A DNA stretch of 35,176 nucleotides. It comes from Deltaproteobacteria bacterium (GTDB taxonomy: Bacteria; Myxococcota_A; UBA796; SXON01). Each line of letters opens with the position of its first letter. Positions within the stretch are counted from its first letter, which is position 1. Shown in pieces: positions 31,390-35,176 of this stretch. The notes beneath the pieces are model-generated. The model saw only the letters and a list, made by a program, of their open reading frames with translations. It made no database searches and was not told where the DNA came from. Made by a program: the position numbers and the translations under genes. The stretch is taken from positions 1 to 35,176 of the forward strand of contig CANKTH010000046.1 in assembly GCA_947486185.1 (NCBI GenBank), read 5' to 3'.

Positions 31390-31501
31390 TCCGAGAACAT
31401 AGCCTCAACGCAGCGACCTCGTCACCCCTCGCGCCACCCTGGAGCGCCCCGGGTCGGGCCACGCGGCAATTCCGCGCCTGACCCGTTATGCGCGCGGCCC
31501 G

Positions 31502-32824
31502 ATGCCGCCTGCCACCGCGATTCGCCTCGCCGATCAGCTCCAGGAGCTGGGCGCCCACCCGCGCGCCATCCCGTGGACGATCCGGTTTCATGCTGGTCAT
31601 TCGGCGGCCGCTCCCCGACGCGACTACACGATTTTCGCGCCGGCGAACCGGGTCGGGATCCGCGCGGTGCTCTCGCGGCTCCACAACGGGGTGCTGATGC
31701 TCAACCCTGCGGCGGTCGAACTCGACGCCGAGGTGGAGGACCTCGGGCCGCTTTGGGACGACCTCCGGAAGATCCATCGGATCAACCTTGTGCGTCGCGG
31801 CGAGCCGGTGGTCTGGCGCGCGCGTGATGTGCCGGCGATCGACGACCCCGATCTCCCGCCGCCCGAGCCCGGGCTCGCCGTGGGCCTCGACATCGGCGGT
31901 ACCAGCATGAAGGCAGTGGCGCTCCGCGTGCGGGCGGAGGCGACAAGCCCCAGCCGGCGGGGCGACGTGGTGGTCGCTACGGCGGGCTCGCCGACGTGGC
32001 CCGAAGGAGAGCGCGGCGTAGAAGGCTTGATCGCACGGGCGCAGGCCCTCGCGCGCGAAGTGGCGCAGGGCGAGCCGATCGGCTCCTTGGGCATCGGCCT
32101 TGCGGCTCCGATGGGGGTCGGCGGTCGGGTCGCCGAGCTGTCCACGGTGCTTCGGGATCGTGTAGGGGATACCCGCGCATTTGACCGGTTCGCCCAGCGG
32201 GTGGCTGAGGGGCTCTGCCGAGGACCGGTGGCGATGTTCAACGACCTGTCCAACCTGGGGCGCTATCTCTCGGCCACCGGGAGCCGGCGGATGGTGCGCT
32301 TTCAGATCGGCACCTCTTTCGGGGGCTGCTGGATCGACAGCGACGGTATGGTGTACGCCACAGAAATGGGCCGATTGATCGTGGATGTGTCGGACGACGC
32401 GCCCGCGCATCCCTATCTGCCGATCCGCGGAACCACCCGCACCAGCTTGTCCAACCTGGGGCTGGTGAGCGCGCTCGAGGCAGAGACGGGGGAGCGCGTG
32501 AGTCGGGAGAACGCGGGTCGCCGCCTGAGAGCGCTCCTCGAAGCTGGAGAAGCGGCAGGAGATCGGAGCCTCGCGCGACTCGGCCACGCGCTCCGCGCCG
32601 CCGTGCTCGAGGTCCACGCCCTGATGCCGGGTGTGACCCAGGTGGAGTGTGGCGGCTCGATGTTGTCGGGCCCGGCCGGTCGGGAGCTCCCGGCAGCAGT
32701 GGGGCCGGACCTACCCGTCAATTTCGTGGTGGCCCGCCAACCCGCCCACGATGGGGCGATCGCCGCCGCGCTTGCTCCGCGTCTCGAGGCGCCCCTCAAG
32801 GGGATGCGGCAGGTGGACTCGTGA
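31502..32824 (+). CDS. ROK-family-like protein (sugar kinase fold), atypical
   Basis: A 440-residue protein. Residues about 125-435 are ROK-like: GLAVGLDIGGTSMKAVAL (phosphate loop, Asp130), LGIGLAAPMGVGG, FNDLSN with the likely catalytic Asp248, and VECGGSMLSGP near the C-terminus. The ROK zinc motif CxCGxxGC is absent, and the region after GTSFGGCW is unusual. The first 120 residues are a non-ROK N-terminal domain with no helix-turn-helix that I can see. A sugar or related phosphorylation is possible; substrate unknown. ATG at 31502 with no clear ribosome site. 38 bp upstream of the DUF2183 gene. Confidence 0.75.
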   Translation: MPPATAIRLADQLQELGAHPRAIPWTIRFHAGHSAAAPRRDYTIFAPANRVGIRAVLSRLHNGVLMLNPAAVELDAEVEDLGPLWDDLRKIHRINLVRRGEPVVWRARDVPAIDDPDLPPPEPGLAVGLDIGGTSMKAVALRVRAEATSPSRRGDVVVATAGSPTWPEGERGVEGLIARAQALAREVAQGEPIGSLGIGLAAPMGVGGRVAELSTVLRDRVGDTRAFDRFAQRVAEGLCRGPVAMFNDLSNLGRYLSATGSRRMVRFQIGTSFGGCWIDSDGMVYATEMGRLIVDVSDDAPAHPYLPIRGTTRTSLSNLGLVSALEAETGERVSRENAGRRLRALLEAGEAAGDRSLARLGHALRAAVLEVHALMPGVTQVECGGSMLSGPAGRELPAAVGPDLPVNFVVARQPAHDGAIAAALAPRLEAPLKGMRQVDS

Positions 32825-32862
32825 AGGGCCCCCTCGCGATTCGTCGGCCGGGCGGCTGACCC

Positions 32863-33807
32863 ATGCGGGTGTACCGTTGGGATCTCGACAAGACCTACCT
32901 CGAAACGGAATTCGACACGGTACGCGGGGTGGTGAGGACGGCGCTGGAGCGTGCCCACCACAAACGTGCGGTGCCCGGAGCGACCGCGCTCTTGAAGGCC
33001 CTCGCGCGACCTCACGACGGCCGGGCGCGCCGGATCGTCATTGTGTCCGGCTCGCCGGAGCAGATGCGCCGGGTGCTCGAAAAGAAGCTTCGGCTGGACG
33101 GCGTCAGCTTCGACGAGCTGAGCCTCAAGGACAACCTCGGTAATCTCCGGCGCGGGCGTTTCAGGGCGCTCCGTTCCCAGCTCGCGTACAAGGTGCCGGC
33201 GCTGCTGCGCGGGCGGGTCGGCCTGGGCGCCGACGTCACCGAGTCTTTGTTCGGCGACGACGCCGAGATCGACACGGTTGCCTACACCCTCTACGCGGAT
33301 GCGGTCGCGGGCCGCGTGTCGCCTGACCAGCTCGCGACCGTGCTCGAGCACGGCGGAGGTTACCCGGACGAAATCGTGGCGGCGCTCTCCGCGCTCGCCA
33401 ACGTGACCCCGAGCGATCCGGTAGAACGTATTTTCATCCGACGCGCGAGGGGCCGCGAGGTCGCGGCATACGCGGGCCTCGGCGCCCGGGTGGTTCCGGT
33501 GAGCTCCTGGCTTCAGGCAGGCCTGCTCCTGTACCAGTCCGGCGAGATTTCGGCGGCCGACGTAGAGGCCGTGCGAGCCGAGTGCCGCCTTGAGGCCCCG
33601 GAAACGCGGGTGGAGGTCCATGACGTGCTCGACCGAGGCCTGATCTCGCCAGCGGCCATGGAGCGGCTGGTCGGTGGCCTGGGTCCCGGTGAGCTGGTGG
33701 AGAGCCTCGAACACCGGCTTCGGGCGGGAGATTTTGAGCTGCGCTCCGAGCCGCGGGCGGAGATGGTGGACTACGTGGCGCTTTTTCGCCGCTTTGCCCG
33801 GCGCTGA
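32863..33807 (+). CDS. HAD-fold phosphatase, DUF2183/App1-like
   Basis: A 314-residue protein with the full HAD motif set. Motif I is WDLDKTYLE (nucleophile Asp7 and Asp9), motif II is IVSGSPEQM, motif III Lys is in QLAYK, and motif IV is FGDDAEID. It matches the DUF2183/App1 group, related to Lipin/LNS2 phosphatidate phosphatases, so a lipid phosphate is the likely substrate. The C-terminal 170 residues are helical and unrecognised. It is 18 bp upstream of ruvC. Confidence 0.8.
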   Translation: MRVYRWDLDKTYLETEFDTVRGVVRTALERAHHKRAVPGATALLKALARPHDGRARRIVIVSGSPEQMRRVLEKKLRLDGVSFDELSLKDNLGNLRRGRFRALRSQLAYKVPALLRGRVGLGADVTESLFGDDAEIDTVAYTLYADAVAGRVSPDQLATVLEHGGGYPDEIVAALSALANVTPSDPVERIFIRRARGREVAAYAGLGARVVPVSSWLQAGLLLYQSGEISAADVEAVRAECRLEAPETRVEVHDVLDRGLISPAAMERLVGGLGPGELVESLEHRLRAGDFELRSEPRAEMVDYVALFRRFARR

Positions 33808-33825
33808 AGTGTTAGACGGGCCGCC

Positions 33826-34332
33826 ATGGCCCCCGAAGCCCCCTCCCGCGTGTTCGGCATCGATCCCGGCAGCCGCAGCACCGGCTGGGCCGTAGTCGAG
33901 CGCTCGGGCGGACGCTACCGCGCGCTCGCCGCTGGGGCGATCCGCACGCACGCCGAGCTCCCGATGGGTCAACGCCTGCTGGAGATCCACGCCGGGCTGA
34001 CGGCCCTGCTCACCACCTGGGCGCCGAGCGCGGCCGCGTTGGAGCAGATCTTCGCCTACCGCTCCGCCACCTCGGCCCTCGTGCTCGGGCAGGCCCGAGG
34101 GGTCGCGCTGTTGGCGGTGGCGGAACACGGCGTTCCCCTCTATGAATACAACGCCTCAACCATCAAGAAGTCCGTCACCGGATCAGGCCGCGCCGAAAAG
34201 GACCAGATGACGCGTATGGTCGCCCTCTTGCTCGGGGCTCCCCTATCTCCCCACGATGCCGCTGACGCCGCCGCGATCGCCATCACCCACTATGCACATG
34301 CGGCCAGCTTCCGCCTCGTGGCGTCGCGGTGA
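33826..34332 (+). CDS. ruvC: Holliday junction resolvase RuvC
   Basis: A 168-residue endonuclease that cuts Holliday junctions. The four acidic residues are present: Asp13 (FGIDPGS), Glu73 (ALEQIF), Asp144 and Asp147 (SPHDAADAAAIA). Length is normal for the family. It overlaps ruvA by GTGA, so the two are coupled. Confidence 0.96.
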   Translation: MAPEAPSRVFGIDPGSRSTGWAVVERSGGRYRALAAGAIRTHAELPMGQRLLEIHAGLTALLTTWAPSAAALEQIFAYRSATSALVLGQARGVALLAVAEHGVPLYEYNASTIKKSVTGSGRAEKDQMTRMVALLLGAPLSPHDAADAAAIAITHYAHAASFRLVASR

Positions 34333-34904
34333 TCGCGCGCCTCCGTGGCACCGTCGCCGAGGTGGTGGGCGACCACCTGGTCCTGGATGTACAGGGGGTG
34401 GGCTACGACGTGCTGGTACCCCAGCGCACAGCAGAAGCTGCGCGGCGCGACGGCAGCCTCACTCTTCACGTCCACACCGCCGTGCGCGAGGACGCCATCA
34501 CCCTCTACGGCTTCGCGACGCTGTCGGACAAGGAGCTCTTCGAGCGGCTCATCAGCGTGAGTCAGGTGGGGCCCAAGATGGCGCTGGGTGCGCTTTCTGC
34601 CCTGACGGCTGACGCCCTCGCACTGGCGATCAACCAGAACGACCTCAGGACCCTGAGCTCCGTGCCCGGCATCGGCAAAAAGACTGCAGAACGCCTGGTA
34701 TTGGAGCTTCGTGGCAAACTCGCGATCGTGCTCCCTACCACACTGCCGCCCGACGATCCGCTGCCGAGCGCCCTCGCGCGGCTGGGCTACCGGGCCGGAG
34801 AGATTGAGGGCGCCCTCGCGAAGCTGCAGGAGCGCGGTCTCGGGGAAGCGCCCCTTCAAACCCGCCTCTCTGAGTGCCTTCGTATCCTCTCCGGGAGCCA
34901 CTAA
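34329..34904 (+). CDS. ruvA: Holliday junction branch migration protein RuvA
   Basis: A 191-residue RuvA. The OB domain opens with [12 protein letters not shown], then [30 protein letters not shown] and the helix-hairpin-helix [20 protein letters not shown], then the C-terminal RuvB-binding domain ([16 protein letters not shown]). It binds the junction and loads RuvB. GTG start within the ruvC stop, and it ends TAATG at ruvB. Confidence 0.96.
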   Translation: MIARLRGTVAEVVGDHLVLDVQGVGYDVLVPQRTAEAARRDGSLTLHVHTAVREDAITLYGFATLSDKELFERLISVSQVGPKMALGALSALTADALALAINQNDLRTLSSVPGIGKKTAERLVLELRGKLAIVLPTTLPPDDPLPSALARLGYRAGEIEGALAKLQERGLGEAPLQTRLSECLRILSGSH

Positions 34905-35176
34905 TGAGTCGGGTACTCGATCCGCGTGAGATGGAGCCCGTAGATCCTGCGCTTCGCCCGCGCCGGCTCGAAGAGTACGTCGGGCAGGACCGCATCCGCG
35001 AGAACCTCCGGGTGTACATCCGCGCGGCGCTTGGGCGTGGCGAAGCCCTCGACCATGTGTTGCTGTCGGGACCGCCGGGGCTCGGCAAGACCTCGCTGGC
35101 GCAGATCATCGCCGCTGAGCTCGGAGTCAACCTCCGCACCGCCTCCGGCCCGACGTTGGAGCGGAGCGGAGATCTC
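34904..35176 (+). CDS. ruvB: RuvB helicase, 5' part (cut by the window end)
   Basis: The first 91 codons of ruvB. The start overlaps the ruvA TAA by one base (TAATG). The protein begins with an acidic lead, then [20 protein letters not shown] and the Walker A motif [12 protein letters not shown] (near residue 60), and stops at [11 protein letters not shown]. It is the hexameric AAA+ motor that drives branch migration. The rest lies to the right. Confidence 0.96.
   Translation, partial: MSRVLDPREMEPVDPALRPRRLEEYVGQDRIRENLRVYIRAALGRGEALDHVLLSGPPGLGKTSLAQIIAAELGVNLRTASGPTLERSGDL

Noticed and set aside
32413..34128. Open frame of 571 codons on the minus strand
   Set aside because: It covers three well-supported plus-strand genes including ruvC; Arg/Ala-rich shadow.
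1..35176. CRISPR array, phage or transposon
   Set aside because: No regularly spaced repeats, and no integrase, transposase or inverted-repeat-bounded segment seen.

Overview
The window is high-GC DNA with dense, mostly overlapping genes. It looks like chromosome from a Myxococcota-type (former Deltaproteobacteria) organism, probably an uncultivated one. The pointers are several lipoproteins with Asp/Ser/Thr-rich linkers behind the lipobox, a transmembrane Ser/Thr kinase with PEGA repeats, an FG-GAP lipoprotein, a small Cys-rich lipoprotein, and a large acyl-CoA dehydrogenase, alongside a standard minCDE and ruvCAB. This placement is inference; no rRNA or other taxonomic marker is present. 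I found no tRNA, rRNA, CRISPR array, transposase, integrase or phage gene.

Layout. 1-355 carries no convincing gene, only two hairpins that may end the lipoprotein gene 356-1729 (-). 1835-5990 (-) is a tight six-gene cluster: membrane protein, SPFH protein 1, SPFH protein 2 (putative lipoprotein), two-TM protein, YdjM-like membrane hydrolase and cyclic-nucleotide-binding-fold protein. 6095-6567 (+) looks like a broken secreted-protein gene. It converges on a radical SAM/SPASM protein (6570-7691, -). A small Cys-rich lipoprotein and a PEGA-domain Ser/Thr kinase follow (7759-10101, +), then a short tandem repeat and a DUF429 protein (-). 11116-14097 (-) encodes a P460-like c-type cytochrome lipoprotein, an FG-GAP lipoprotein and a signal-peptidase-I homologue that lacks both catalytic residues.

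14225-21810 (+) holds a DUF362 protein with two 4Fe-4S motifs, a HisC-like aminotransferase homologue whose Schiff-base lysine is replaced by phenylalanine, an OPT transporter, a SET-domain protein, a large acyl-CoA dehydrogenase and a small possible START-like protein. Next come a glutaredoxin (-), a multi-pass membrane protein (+) and a secreted possible START-like protein (-). minCDE (23671-25615, -) has overlapping genes and a strong terminator. It is divergent from a high-molecular-weight FabG and a FadI-like thiolase (+). These are followed by an HtrA-like protease without a signal peptide (-), an IPT/TIG lipoprotein plus lysoplasmalogenase pair (-), an atypical ROK protein and a DUF2183/HAD phosphatase (+), then ruvC, ruvA and the first 91 codons of ruvB, cut by the window edge.

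How they work together. minCDE places the division site and ruvCAB resolves Holliday junctions. FabG, thiolase and acyl-CoA dehydrogenase form a fatty-acyl metabolism set. The SPFH cluster looks like a membrane-microdomain or quality-control module. The points most worth following are two pseudoenzyme-like proteins, the Lys-less aminotransferase and the Ser/Lys-less signal peptidase, and the SPFH operon.
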